Assembly (NCBI GenBank): GCA_041395945.1
Contig: JAWKZN010000001.1
Location: 2,914,001 to 2,978,000, forward strand
From: Pseudomonadales bacterium
GTDB lineage: Bacteria > Pseudomonadota > Gammaproteobacteria > Pseudomonadales > Azotimanducaceae
Direction: 5' to 3'
Length of the DNA stretch: 64,000 nt
This document shows, piece after piece, positions 35,632 to 43,248 of the stretch. The position numbers and the translations under genes are program-made. The first letter of the stretch is position 1. Every line of letters starts with the position of its first letter. The notes beneath the pieces were generated by a model. That model saw nothing but the letters and a program-made list of their open reading frames with translations, searched no databases and had not been told where the DNA came from.

Positions 35632-35659
35632 GCACTCGACCGAAGCCGCCCGGCAAGGA

Positions 35660-36733
35660 TCAGTAGCCTTCCTCCAGAAGGGGGAAAGCGCTCAGTACCT
35701 GTGGCGACACCAGGTGCGTTGCTCTTTCGAGGAGTCCGGGATGCAGACCTTCGAGCCGACTGACGCCGAGCAGTGCCATGGTGGTACGGATTTCATGTTC
35801 GAGAATTTCCAGCGCACGCACCAGTGCGGCACTGCCACCCGCCGCCATCGCCAGCGCCTCGAAACGGCCCAGTCCCACCGCACTGGCACCCAGACAGAGA
35901 CCTTTCACCACATCTGCACCGCGCATGAAGCCGCCGTCCACAACAATCGGTACCCGGCCATCGACCGCGCTCACCACTTCCGGCAGCGCGTCGATGCAGG
36001 CCCGGGTGTGGTCGAGCTGCCGTCCACCATGGTTGGAGACATAAACGACGTCCACACCGGCTTCCACGCAGAGTTTGGCATCCTCGGCGACGTTTACCCC
36101 TTTGATGATCAGCGGCAGGTCAAATTCGCTCTTGATATGGGCCACCGTTTCCCAGGTCATGCGGGCCTGATAGCCGAAATCCGCATTGTCTGTACGGCTG
36201 CCGGAGGGCGGCACGAACCCCTTGAGGATGTCACGCTCGCGGCGTGAATAGGTCTGGGTATCCGCGGTCAGACAGAACCCGGTATAACCCGCATCGATGG
36301 CGCGGGAGATGACGTCGTCCATCCAGGCCTGATCGCTCATCAGATAGAGCTGATAGATACGCGGGCCGGGCACCGCGCCTGCAACTGCCTCGAAATCGGG
36401 CCGGCACACCGAACTTAAGATCTGCAGCACACCGAATTCTGCAGCGGCTCTGGCCACCGACTCTCCACCGCCCGCCTCGAACACCTGCACAGAACCGATC
36501 GGAGCCAGCAGCACGGGAATACGCAGTTCCACTCCCAGAAACTCGCTGCGCGTCTGCACATCACTGACATCGTTGAGAATACGCGGACGGAATACCCAGG
36601 CGTCAACGCCGGACCGGTTGCGCTTCAGTGCGCTTTCCGTATCTGCGCCACCGACCAGGTAATCCCAGTAGTCGCGGCTGATTGAGGCCCGTGCTTTCCT
36701 GACGATTTCATGCAGAGTATTGAACTGGGTCAT
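35660..36733 (-). CDS. FMN-dependent alpha-hydroxy-acid oxidase/dehydrogenase (lactate dehydrogenase family)
   Basis: 357 residues. The TIM-barrel FMN family is shown by FRPRILNDVSDVQTRSEFLG near the N-terminus, LLAPIGSVQVF, the KGVNVAEDAKLCVEAGVDVV strand and the catalytic SNHGGRQLDH (active-site His and Arg), then VVDGGFMRGADVVKGLCLGA. It oxidises a 2-hydroxy acid to the 2-oxo acid; the substrate is not defined. Divergent from the FAD oxidoreductase gene at 36868. Confidence 0.92.
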   Translation of the reverse strand: MTQFNTLHEIVRKARASISRDYWDYLVGGADTESALKRNRSGVDAWVFRPRILNDVSDVQTRSEFLGVELRIPVLLAPIGSVQVFEAGGGESVARAAAEFGVLQILSSVCRPDFEAVAGAVPGPRIYQLYLMSDQAWMDDVISRAIDAGYTGFCLTADTQTYSRRERDILKGFVPPSGSRTDNADFGYQARMTWETVAHIKSEFDLPLIIKGVNVAEDAKLCVEAGVDVVYVSNHGGRQLDHTRACIDALPEVVSAVDGRVPIVVDGGFMRGADVVKGLCLGASAVGLGRFEALAMAAGGSAALVRALEILEHEIRTTMALLGVSRLEGLHPGLLERATHLVSPQVLSAFPLLEEGY

Positions 36734-36867
36734 GGGCTCACGCTCACAGGCCTGCTGGATTGTAATGCCGGGATGCTATCACGCCGCATCGTATATCTGA
36801 GACGCCGAGACTTGATCGAATGCTCCCCTGTAGAATGCCCGCTCTACAGAAATCCAGGAGCAAACCG

Positions 36868-38070
36868 ATGGCAATCGTGATCGCAGGAGCGGGACATGCC
36901 GCAGGCCAGGCGGCAGCCAGTCTCAGACAGGAAGGCTACACCGACGAGATCATTCTGATCGGCGACGAGCCTTATGTTCCCTACCAGCGTCCGCCACTGT
37001 CGAAACAATACCTCTCCGGTGAACAAGGGATCGAACGTGTCTATCTGCGGCCGGAGAAGTTCTACACCGACAACAATATCAGCGTGAAAACCAGCACCCG
37101 GGTAACCGCGATCGATACCGCCGTGCATACGGTCAGTACCGACAAAGGGGAGACCATCACATACGAAAAACTGCTCATCGCCACCGGTGGTCGACCGCGC
37201 AAGCTCAGCATTCCGGGCAGTGATCAGAAAGGCATCCACTATCTGCGCTCGATAGAGGATGTGGACGGAATCCGGGCTGAGATGGCACCGGGCAGGAAAC
37301 TCGTGATCGTCGGCGGGGGATACATCGGCCTGGAAGTTGCGTCGGTCGCGGTCACCAGCGGCCTCGAAGTCCACGTGCTGGAAATGGAAGCGCGCATCCT
37401 GCAGCGGGTCACCACACCCACCATGTCCGGCTACTACCATGAGCTGCACAGCAGCCGGGGCGTCAATATCCACACCTCCACCATGGTCAGCGGCTTCGGT
37501 GGTTCCGGACAGGTGACCTCAGTGCAGTGCGGCGAGCAGTCCTTTTCCGCCGACATCGTGATCGTGGGGATCGGCATCGTGCCCAACATCGAGGTGGCCC
37601 AGGCAGCCGGGATCGACTGCGGCAACGGTATTCTCGTGGACGACCACTGCCGGACATCGGCTCCGGACGTGTACGCGGCAGGGGACTGCACCTTCCATCC
37701 CAATGCACTGCTCGGACGCAGCCTGCGACTCGAATCCGTACCGAATGCGATGGATCAGGCCCGGGTAGCCGCAGCAAACATCTGTGGCGGAGACAAGGTC
37801 TACGCCACCATCCCCTGGTTCTGGTCCGATCAGTACGAACTCAAGCTGCAGATGCTCGGCTTCTCAGCGGATGGTGACACCCAGATTGTGCGCGGTGATA
37901 TGGCCGCCAATCAGTTCGCCGTTTTCTATCTGAAAGATGGCAGGGTCGTCGCAGCCGACGCTGTTAACAGTCCGAAGGAGTTCATGATCTGCAAGCAGCT
38001 GATCGGCAAACCCGTCGACCCGGCGGTTCTGGCAGATCCGGACGCGGACCTGAAGTCCCTGCTGAAATGA
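36868..38070 (+). CDS. FAD-dependent ferredoxin/rubredoxin reductase-type oxidoreductase
   Basis: 400 residues from the ATG at 36868, preceded by AGGAG; the upstream in-frame start lacks one. FAD dinucleotide fold VIAGAGHAAGQAAASLR, NAD(P)H fold VIVGGGYIGLEVAS, the second FAD motif DVYAAGDCTFHP and a C-terminal reductase domain (WFWSDQYELKLQMLG). It passes electrons from NAD(P)H to a ferredoxin or rubredoxin, often feeding a P450 or ring hydroxylase. No such partner is nearby. Confidence 0.93.
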   Translation: MAIVIAGAGHAAGQAAASLRQEGYTDEIILIGDEPYVPYQRPPLSKQYLSGEQGIERVYLRPEKFYTDNNISVKTSTRVTAIDTAVHTVSTDKGETITYEKLLIATGGRPRKLSIPGSDQKGIHYLRSIEDVDGIRAEMAPGRKLVIVGGGYIGLEVASVAVTSGLEVHVLEMEARILQRVTTPTMSGYYHELHSSRGVNIHTSTMVSGFGGSGQVTSVQCGEQSFSADIVIVGIGIVPNIEVAQAAGIDCGNGILVDDHCRTSAPDVYAAGDCTFHPNALLGRSLRLESVPNAMDQARVAAANICGGDKVYATIPWFWSDQYELKLQMLGFSADGDTQIVRGDMAANQFAVFYLKDGRVVAADAVNSPKEFMICKQLIGKPVDPAVLADPDADLKSLLK

Positions 38071-38119
38071 CGGTACGGCTCCCGCCATGGCACATTGAGG
38101 GAGAAAAGTCGGTGTCTAG

Positions 38120-38139
38120 GTGGATGTCCTGATGTCCAC
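38120..38139 (+). other. Small stem-loop in the structured region after the reductase gene
   Basis: GTGGA (38120-38124) pairs with TCCAC (38135-38139), with one extra G-T pair inside. The loop overlaps a GATGTCC direct repeat. It is one of three stem-capable elements between 38071 and 38247 that could belong to one small RNA. Confidence 0.4.
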
Positions 38140-38152
38140 GGACCGCAGCGAC

Positions 38153-38170
38153 ACTGACAATATTGTCAGT
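38153..38170. repeat. Perfect 18-base palindrome
   Basis: ACTGACAATATTGTCAGT is its own reverse complement. Such AT-cored palindromes are typical operators for dimeric regulators, but it sits in a convergent gap, about 80 bases past the reductase stop. It could also fold as a hairpin in RNA. Confidence 0.6.
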
Positions 38171-38217
38171 AGCAGGTGGGTACGTCTCCTCCTCTCCCCA
38201 TCCGCCTGCCTACACGG

Positions 38218-38247
38218 CGCCGGGTCGCAAGATCCGGCGTTTTTTTT
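38218..38247 (+). terminator. Strong rho-independent terminator with GCAA tetraloop
   Basis: Nine-base stem CGCCGGGTC/GATCCGGCG (one G-T pair) closed by the stable GNRA loop GCAA and followed by eight T. It stops forward transcription of the reductase gene, or of a small RNA starting in the gap, before the converging acyl-CoA dehydrogenase gene. Confidence 0.9.
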
Positions 38248-38304
38248 GCCTGTTCGCAGTCGCCAGAGGCTCCCTGGTGGCCTGCAACCAGCATTTCCGG
38301 ACCG

Positions 38305-39471
38305 CTACAGCCCCAGAACCTGCTTGGCGATGATGTTGTGCTGCACTTCGCTGGTACCTCCAGCGATCGTGTAGCCCCGGTGATGGAAGAGGCCGGAAGC
38401 CAGATATTCCGCGAAGTCCGGACCCACAGGACGCTCAGCAGATCCTGAGTCCATCGGCACAGCCCAGTAGCCGGCGAGGGTGAGCAGGGCTTCGTCCATG
38501 GCCTGCACCAGCTGACTGCCTTTGAGCTTGAGCATCGAAGGCTCCGCCCCGATGCGTCCGCCTCGATCCGCCTCGGTGAGGATACGCAGGCTCGTAGCCT
38601 CGAGAGCGTCCAGCCGCAGGTTGAGTTCCGCCAGCCGTCGACGGCTCTCCGGATCCACACCGGGCGACTGCCCCAGGATCAGTTCCCGCAGGCGGCCGAG
38701 CAGACGGCGGTTTTCCGCCACCCGTGACACCATCAGGCGCTCATCGCCGAGCAGACTCTTGGCGACGGTCCAGCCCCGGTTCTCCTCGCCGAGACGATTC
38801 ATCACCGGGACCCGTACCCCATCGAAAAACACCTGATTCCACAACCGTTTGCCGTTGAAGGCCAGCAGCGGCTCAACGCTTACCCCGGGAGAGGTCATAT
38901 CGATGAGCAGAAAGCTGATGCCCTTCTGGGGCTGTGCCGTCGGATCCGTGCGCACCAGAGCAAAGATCCAGTCCGCCACTTCCGCCGCGCTCGTCCAGAT
39001 CTTCTGCCCGCTCACCAGGTAGTCATCGCCTTCGCGCCGCGCCCGGGTGCGTACCGAAGCCAGGTCCGATCCGGCCTGGGGCTCCGAATAGCCCTGACAC
39101 CACCACATGTCTGCATTGAGGATCCGCGGGAGAAACGTCTGCTGCTGGGCCACAGAGCCATAGCGGATGATGGCCGGCCCCACCATGTTGAATCCGAATC
39201 CGGAAAGCACCGGTGCGTGCGCCTCCCGGCAGGCGACATCGAACAGATGGCGTTCGACCAGCGACCACCCTGTGCCGCCATGTTCGACCGGCCAGTGCGG
39301 GGCCGCCCAGCCGCGGGCGTTGAGTGTGCGGGTCCAGTGCTGCTGATCGTCCTTACTGATGGACCTGCCGAGTTTCACCCGCCGGGCGAGTTCGCTCGGC
39401 AGTTCCCGGCTGAGAAAATCTTCGAACTGATCACGCAGCTCGAGCTGCCGGCTGGTCAGTGAAATTTTCAA
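38305..39471 (-). CDS. Acyl-CoA dehydrogenase
   Basis: 388 residues. Typical ACAD layout: helical N-terminus, FAD/substrate block WWCQGYSEPQAGSDLASVRT and KIWTSAAEVADWIF, then the C-terminal helical domain ending GYTIAGGTSEVQHNIIAKQVLGL. Gly, not Glu, occupies the position of the medium-chain enzyme's catalytic Glu before GTS, so the base must lie elsewhere, as in several branched-chain or steroid-type subfamilies. It introduces the alpha-beta double bond in an acyl-CoA. The glycosylase-family gene ends 12 bases upstream in the same direction. Confidence 0.93.
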   Translation of the reverse strand: MKISLTSRQLELRDQFEDFLSRELPSELARRVKLGRSISKDDQQHWTRTLNARGWAAPHWPVEHGGTGWSLVERHLFDVACREAHAPVLSGFGFNMVGPAIIRYGSVAQQQTFLPRILNADMWWCQGYSEPQAGSDLASVRTRARREGDDYLVSGQKIWTSAAEVADWIFALVRTDPTAQPQKGISFLLIDMTSPGVSVEPLLAFNGKRLWNQVFFDGVRVPVMNRLGEENRGWTVAKSLLGDERLMVSRVAENRRLLGRLRELILGQSPGVDPESRRRLAELNLRLDALEATSLRILTEADRGGRIGAEPSMLKLKGSQLVQAMDEALLTLAGYWAVPMDSGSAERPVGPDFAEYLASGLFHHRGYTIAGGTSEVQHNIIAKQVLGL

Positions 39472-39483
39472 CGTCCCGCTTCC

Positions 39484-40149
39484 TCAGACACTCGCGGCGA
39501 GCACTCTGGAGATCTGACACAGATCCCGACCGCTCTCTTCCCGCCACTGATTGAATGCGGCCTGCACCTGGGCCAGCGCCCTCTTACTGGTGGGCTCCCT
39601 GTCAATCACACGCTGCAGCTTCAGAGCAGTCACCACATCCTGGGCCAGAACCGGCGTGTCCTTACCCACGAAACGGAGAAAGTAACGTCCTGTCTGACCC
39701 CCGAGCCGGTCACCCCGCCGTTTCAGCTCCGCCCACAGCCCGGTGATGTCTGCCCCGGGCCAGTCGGCAAGATAGGCGCCGAAGCTGCCGTGACTTTCCC
39801 GGACCTCGAGGATGAAGCCGGCATTTCTGCGCACGCTCGCAAGCTTGCTGCGATTCTTCACGACCCGGTCATCCCGCATGAGCTGCTCCAGACGTTCATC
39901 GCTGAGCATCGCGCAGGTACTTACATCGAAGGCATCGAATGCTTCCTCAAAACCCGGCCACTTGCGTTCGATGATCTGCCATACGAAGCCGGCTCGGAAG
40001 ACACAGGCCGTCATCTCCGACAGATAACGATCGTCTTTTCTGCGTTTGAGACTGCGCGCACTGGCGGCTTCGGGCAGCAGTTCTTCCAGGGCTGCAGTTC
40101 CCCCCTTGCGCTCCGCCGCCCGCTGAAAGATGCTGTCGAACGATTCCAT
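39484..40149 (-). CDS. DNA-3-methyladenine glycosylase I family protein (Tag-like)
   Basis: 221 residues from the ATG at 40149, with AGAGGA just upstream. A helix-hairpin-helix glycosylase pattern is seen: MTACVFRAGFVWQIIERKWP, then ERLEQLMRDDRVVKNRSKL and GRYFLRFVGKD. It resembles Tag but is divergent: the N-terminal Cys/His zinc ligands of the Escherichia coli enzyme are missing, so base-excision activity is inferred only. It is divergent from the CULT gene, with 22 bases between start codons. Confidence 0.82.
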   Translation of the reverse strand: MESFDSIFQRAAERKGGTAALEELLPEAASARSLKRRKDDRYLSEMTACVFRAGFVWQIIERKWPGFEEAFDAFDVSTCAMLSDERLEQLMRDDRVVKNRSKLASVRRNAGFILEVRESHGSFGAYLADWPGADITGLWAELKRRGDRLGGQTGRYFLRFVGKDTPVLAQDVVTALKLQRVIDREPTSKRALAQVQAAFNQWREESGRDLCQISRVLAASV

Positions 40150-40171
40150 CTGAGATCCTCTTCGAGCCGAC

Positions 40172-40558
40172 ATGATCGACGTGGTGGACAAACAGCGTCA
40201 AGGTCTTGAGCCTGGACTCAGGCGCATCGTCGAGGATGCAGAGGCAGGTGATGGCGATTATCTGGTGTGTGGCACCTGTTCTCACGTGATCGCACGCCAG
40301 TCGGACAGAATCGAGGTGAATGGCGCTCACGACCATCGCTTCACCAACCCTTATGGCCTGCAGTTCCATCTGGGCTGCTTCAGAGAGGCTCTCGGCTGCG
40401 CCATTTCCGGCACCCCGGTCGCGGCAGATACCTGGTTTCCCGGGTTCTCCTGGCGGATCGCCAGCTGCGAAGAGTGCCATCGCCACCTGGGCTGGTATTT
40501 CGACCGGCGCGACGTCTACTTTTACGGACTTGTATTGGACTACATCCAGAATGCCTGA
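40172..40558 (+). CDS. Stand-alone CULT-domain (cereblon-like) protein
   Basis: 128 residues, nearly all one CULT domain, the thalidomide-binding fold of eukaryotic cereblon. Zinc ligands Cys33/Cys36 (LVCGTC) and Cys99/Cys102 (SCEEC) are in place. The three-tryptophan ligand cage is intact: Trp88 and Trp94 in TWFPGFSWRIA and Trp108 in HRHLGWYF. HRFTNPYGLQFH matches the cereblon strand with VNPHG. No Lon or E3-adaptor domain is present, so this is the bacterial single-domain form. Its natural ligand is unknown; cyclic-imide or uridine-like binding has been described for bacterial relatives. The stop overlaps the next ATG by eight bases, which couples it to the HAD hydrolase. Confidence 0.9.
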   Translation: MIDVVDKQRQGLEPGLRRIVEDAEAGDGDYLVCGTCSHVIARQSDRIEVNGAHDHRFTNPYGLQFHLGCFREALGCAISGTPVAADTWFPGFSWRIASCEECHRHLGWYFDRRDVYFYGLVLDYIQNA

Positions 40559-41225
40559 ACTGCACTACGCCAACTACAGCACCCTGTCTTTCGACTGCTA
40601 CGGCACCCTCATCGACTGGGAAAACGGCCTTCTGGGTTACCTGCGGCCGCTGCTGGAAACCCGGGACGCCCATGTGATCGATGAATGGCTGCTGGAATTT
40701 CATGCCGAAGCGGAACCGCGTCTGCAGGCGCAGGGCGGCAGTTATCGCGATGTGCTGGGTGGTGTGGTGGCCGCCCTCGGCACCCGCCTCGGTTTCGTCC
40801 CTTCCGACGATGACATGGAGGGCCTGGCCCGCAGTATCGAATACTGGCAACCGTTTTCCGATACGACCGCTGCGCTGGGCAGTCTCGCAAAGCATTTCGA
40901 CCTGGTGGCACTGTCAAACATCGACGACGACCTGTTTGCGCACAGTGCCCGGGCAATGGGAGACCCATTCGCCCGGGTGATCACCGCCCAGCAGGTGGGC
41001 GCCTATAAGCCGGATCCGCGCATGTTTAAAGCGCTGCGGAAGCAGGTACAAGGCCCCATCCTGCACGTCGCTCAAAGCAGATTTCACGACATTCTGCCAG
41101 CCGCCGCTGCCGGGCTCGACACGGTCTGGATCGATCGTCCGAGCCTGGGGGCCACCCGGGTTGTGGAGGCGAAACCCACCTGGACCTTCCCCTCGCTGCA
41201 GGACTTCGCCGCAGCCTGGCAGTAG
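40551..41225 (+). CDS. HAD-family hydrolase, haloacid dehalogenase type II-like
   Basis: 224 residues from the ATG at 40551, inside the end of the CULT gene. HAD motifs: nucleophile Asp in SFDCYGTLIDWE (about residue 15), LSNIDDD (motif II), KPDPRMF with the motif III Lys, and SRFHDILPAAAAG (motif IV). Type II dehalogenases hydrolyse 2-haloacids, but this branch also has phosphatases, so the substrate is open. Coupling to the CULT gene suggests a shared role. Confidence 0.85.
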   Translation: MPELHYANYSTLSFDCYGTLIDWENGLLGYLRPLLETRDAHVIDEWLLEFHAEAEPRLQAQGGSYRDVLGGVVAALGTRLGFVPSDDDMEGLARSIEYWQPFSDTTAALGSLAKHFDLVALSNIDDDLFAHSARAMGDPFARVITAQQVGAYKPDPRMFKALRKQVQGPILHVAQSRFHDILPAAAAGLDTVWIDRPSLGATRVVEAKPTWTFPSLQDFAAAWQ

Positions 41226-41282
41226 GATTCACAGTTACCCTGCGCACCGGGGAGCGACCGCACCCTGTGATAGCATGCGCCG

Positions 41283-41789
41283 ATGACTGCACGCCGCCTG
41301 ACCACCATTGAAATCAGCAAAGACTACCTGCATTTCAACGCTGCGCACTTCACGATTTTTTCATCCACCGAGCGCGAAGATCTGCACGGGCACACATTTT
41401 ATGTCAGTGCCTTCATCGACTCCCTGGTGGACGAACAGGGACTTGCCTTCGACTACAATCTGGTCAAAGCACGCCTGGCCAGTCTCTGCGATTCCATAGA
41501 CGAGAAGGTGCTGCTCCCGGAGTTTTCGCCACATCTGCTGCTGAACCAGGACGACGGCTATCTGGTCGCCCGATTCAATGGAGAACGGATGCCCTTTCTG
41601 CCGCGGGACGTCCTGATACTGCCCGTACGCAACATCACGGTTGAAGAACTGGCTCCCTGGTTCCTCGAGGGTCTGCTGAACGATCCGGCAATCGCAGCCC
41701 TCGATCTGGTGCGGGTCGAAATCCGGGTCGCATCCGGCCCCGGCCAGTGGGCAGGCGCACAGTGGCATCAAAGGATAGAAAATGGCTGA
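41283..41789 (+). CDS. 6-pyruvoyltetrahydropterin synthase-family enzyme, ExxHGH (PTPS-III-like) type
   Basis: 168 residues. The tunnelling-fold zinc site is His22 (FNAAHF) and His35/His37 (LHGH). QueD has a Cys four residues before the first HGH His; here that residue is Arg31, and Glu32 sits in an E-x-x-H-G-H arrangement. As I recall, ExxHGH marks the PTPS-III group, which makes 6-hydroxymethyldihydropterin for folate in place of FolB. A PTPS or QueD role remains possible. The stop overlaps the SDR start by eight bases. Confidence 0.8.
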   Translation: MTARRLTTIEISKDYLHFNAAHFTIFSSTEREDLHGHTFYVSAFIDSLVDEQGLAFDYNLVKARLASLCDSIDEKVLLPEFSPHLLLNQDDGYLVARFNGERMPFLPRDVLILPVRNITVEELAPWFLEGLLNDPAIAALDLVRVEIRVASGPGQWAGAQWHQRIENG

Positions 41790-42486
41790 CGTGAAATGTC
41801 TTTTGATCACCGGCGCCAGTGCAGGAATCGGACTGCACACGGCACAGCGCTTTCTCGCCGAAGGCTACACGGTAGTCAATCTGTCGCGTCGGCGCTGCCC
41901 ACTGCCGAAAGTAAATCACATCAACTGCGATCTCGCCGCGCCCGGCTTCATGGAAAACCTGAGTGCGCAGCTGACTCCGATCATCCGTGAAGCCGATCAG
42001 ATCGTCCTGATTCACAACGCGGCCCGCATGATGAATGACAGCGCGGTGGAGACACCCAGCAACAGCTTCCGACAGGTTCTCGAAGTCAACCTGGTAGCGC
42101 CGAACTCCCTCAACTATTTCATCATTCCCTACATGAAAACCGGTTCCGCCGTGCTCTACGTCGGCTCCACACTGGCGGAAAAAGCTGTGCCTGGCAGCTA
42201 CACCTATGTGGTGAGTAAACACGCCATGGTCGGCATGATGCGGGCTACCTGTCAGGACCTAGCCGGTCGCGGTATTCATACCGCCTGCATCTGTCCGGGC
42301 TTCACCGATACCGAAATGCTGCGCGCACATATCCCTGACGATGCGATGGCCGTGGTGAAGGCCATGTCCGCCTTCGATCGGCTCATCGACCCGGACGAAA
42401 TAGCGGAAACTCTCTACTGGTCTGCAGTCAATCCGGTGATCAACGGCTCAGTACTGCATGCCAATCTGGGTCAGATCGAGCATTGA
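41782..42486 (+). CDS. Short-chain dehydrogenase/reductase
   Basis: 234 residues. NAD(P)-binding TGASAGIG at about 10-17, the NAA motif in IHNAARMM, a catalytic Ser region (YVGSTLAE) and Tyr-x-x-x-Lys in YTYVVSKHA. Overlap with a PTPS-family gene suggests a pterin substrate, as with sepiapterin reductase or FolM; this is inference. Its stop overlaps the transporter start. Confidence 0.85.
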   Translation: MADVKCLLITGASAGIGLHTAQRFLAEGYTVVNLSRRRCPLPKVNHINCDLAAPGFMENLSAQLTPIIREADQIVLIHNAARMMNDSAVETPSNSFRQVLEVNLVAPNSLNYFIIPYMKTGSAVLYVGSTLAEKAVPGSYTYVVSKHAMVGMMRATCQDLAGRGIHTACICPGFTDTEMLRAHIPDDAMAVVKAMSAFDRLIDPDEIAETLYWSAVNPVINGSVLHANLGQIEH

Positions 42487-43241
42487 AAGTGGCGGAAATC
42501 GATCTGACAGAACGCCGGGAGCGTGTGTTCATCGTGCTCGCCGGGTTCTTTCTTTGTGCCATGACGCTGCTCAATGTGGTGGGCATCACACGCTTTGTGC
42601 AGCTCGGGCCCATGGCGCTGGCGGTCGGCGTGCTGCCTTATCCCCTCACCTTTCTGTGCACAGATCTGATCAGCGAGCTCTACGGTCGTCGTCGCGCCAA
42701 TTTTCTCGTCTGGGTCGGCTTCTCCCTGAATTTTTTCATACTCGGCATGCTGTGGCTGGGGAATCTGATTCCCGCGGTACCCGCCGAGTCACAGCCGCCC
42801 TGGCAGGTGATCCATCTGGCCGAATCCATCGCCCTGCCGAATGGCGAAGTCATGACTGGCAGTGTGGAACTTTTTCAGTTGCTCTATGCCTGTACATCGG
42901 GTGCCGTCTTCGCTTCGATGATGGCCTACATCGCAGCTCAGTTCTGCGACGTACAGCTGTTCCACTATTTCAAACGACTCACCAAGGGCCGCCACCTGTG
43001 GCTGCGCAACAATTTCTCGACGCTGACCAGCCAGATGGTGGATTCGATCATGGTAATTTCAGTGACCTTCGGCGCGGCCTTTTTCGCCGGCAGCATCACC
43101 CTCGGAGCGATGCTGGTTCTGATGGGCAGCAATTACCTGTTCAAGATGTGTGTCGCGCTCGCAGACACGCTGCCCTTCTACTATCTCACCGGCCGGCTGC
43201 GGCGCTATCTGCAGATCGATACCACTCTGGTTATGGATTAG
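42483..43241 (+). CDS. yhhQ: Queuosine-precursor transporter, YhhQ/VUT family
   Basis: 252 residues; TTG start overlapping the SDR stop (TTGA). Six or so membrane helices, with LPYPLTFLCTDLISELYGRRRA as the family hallmark and TLTSQMVDSIMVISVTFGAAF later. YhhQ imports queuine-pathway deazapurines such as preQ0/preQ1 in Escherichia coli. It closes a three-gene overlapping run with a PTPS-family enzyme and an SDR. Confidence 0.9.
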   Translation: MKVAEIDLTERRERVFIVLAGFFLCAMTLLNVVGITRFVQLGPMALAVGVLPYPLTFLCTDLISELYGRRRANFLVWVGFSLNFFILGMLWLGNLIPAVPAESQPPWQVIHLAESIALPNGEVMTGSVELFQLLYACTSGAVFASMMAYIAAQFCDVQLFHYFKRLTKGRHLWLRNNFSTLTSQMVDSIMVISVTFGAAFFAGSITLGAMLVLMGSNYLFKMCVALADTLPFYYLTGRLRRYLQIDTTLVMD

Positions 43242-43248
43242 CAGGCTG

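Noticed and set aside
38153..38170. Palindrome read as a LexA box (CTG-N10-CAG).
   Set aside because: The gammaproteobacterial box needs CTGT...ACAG; this has CTGA...TCAG and no SOS gene follows.
41283..41789. Annotation as canonical QueD.
   Set aside because: The catalytic Cys of the CxxxHGH motif is replaced by Arg; an ExxHGH arrangement is present instead.
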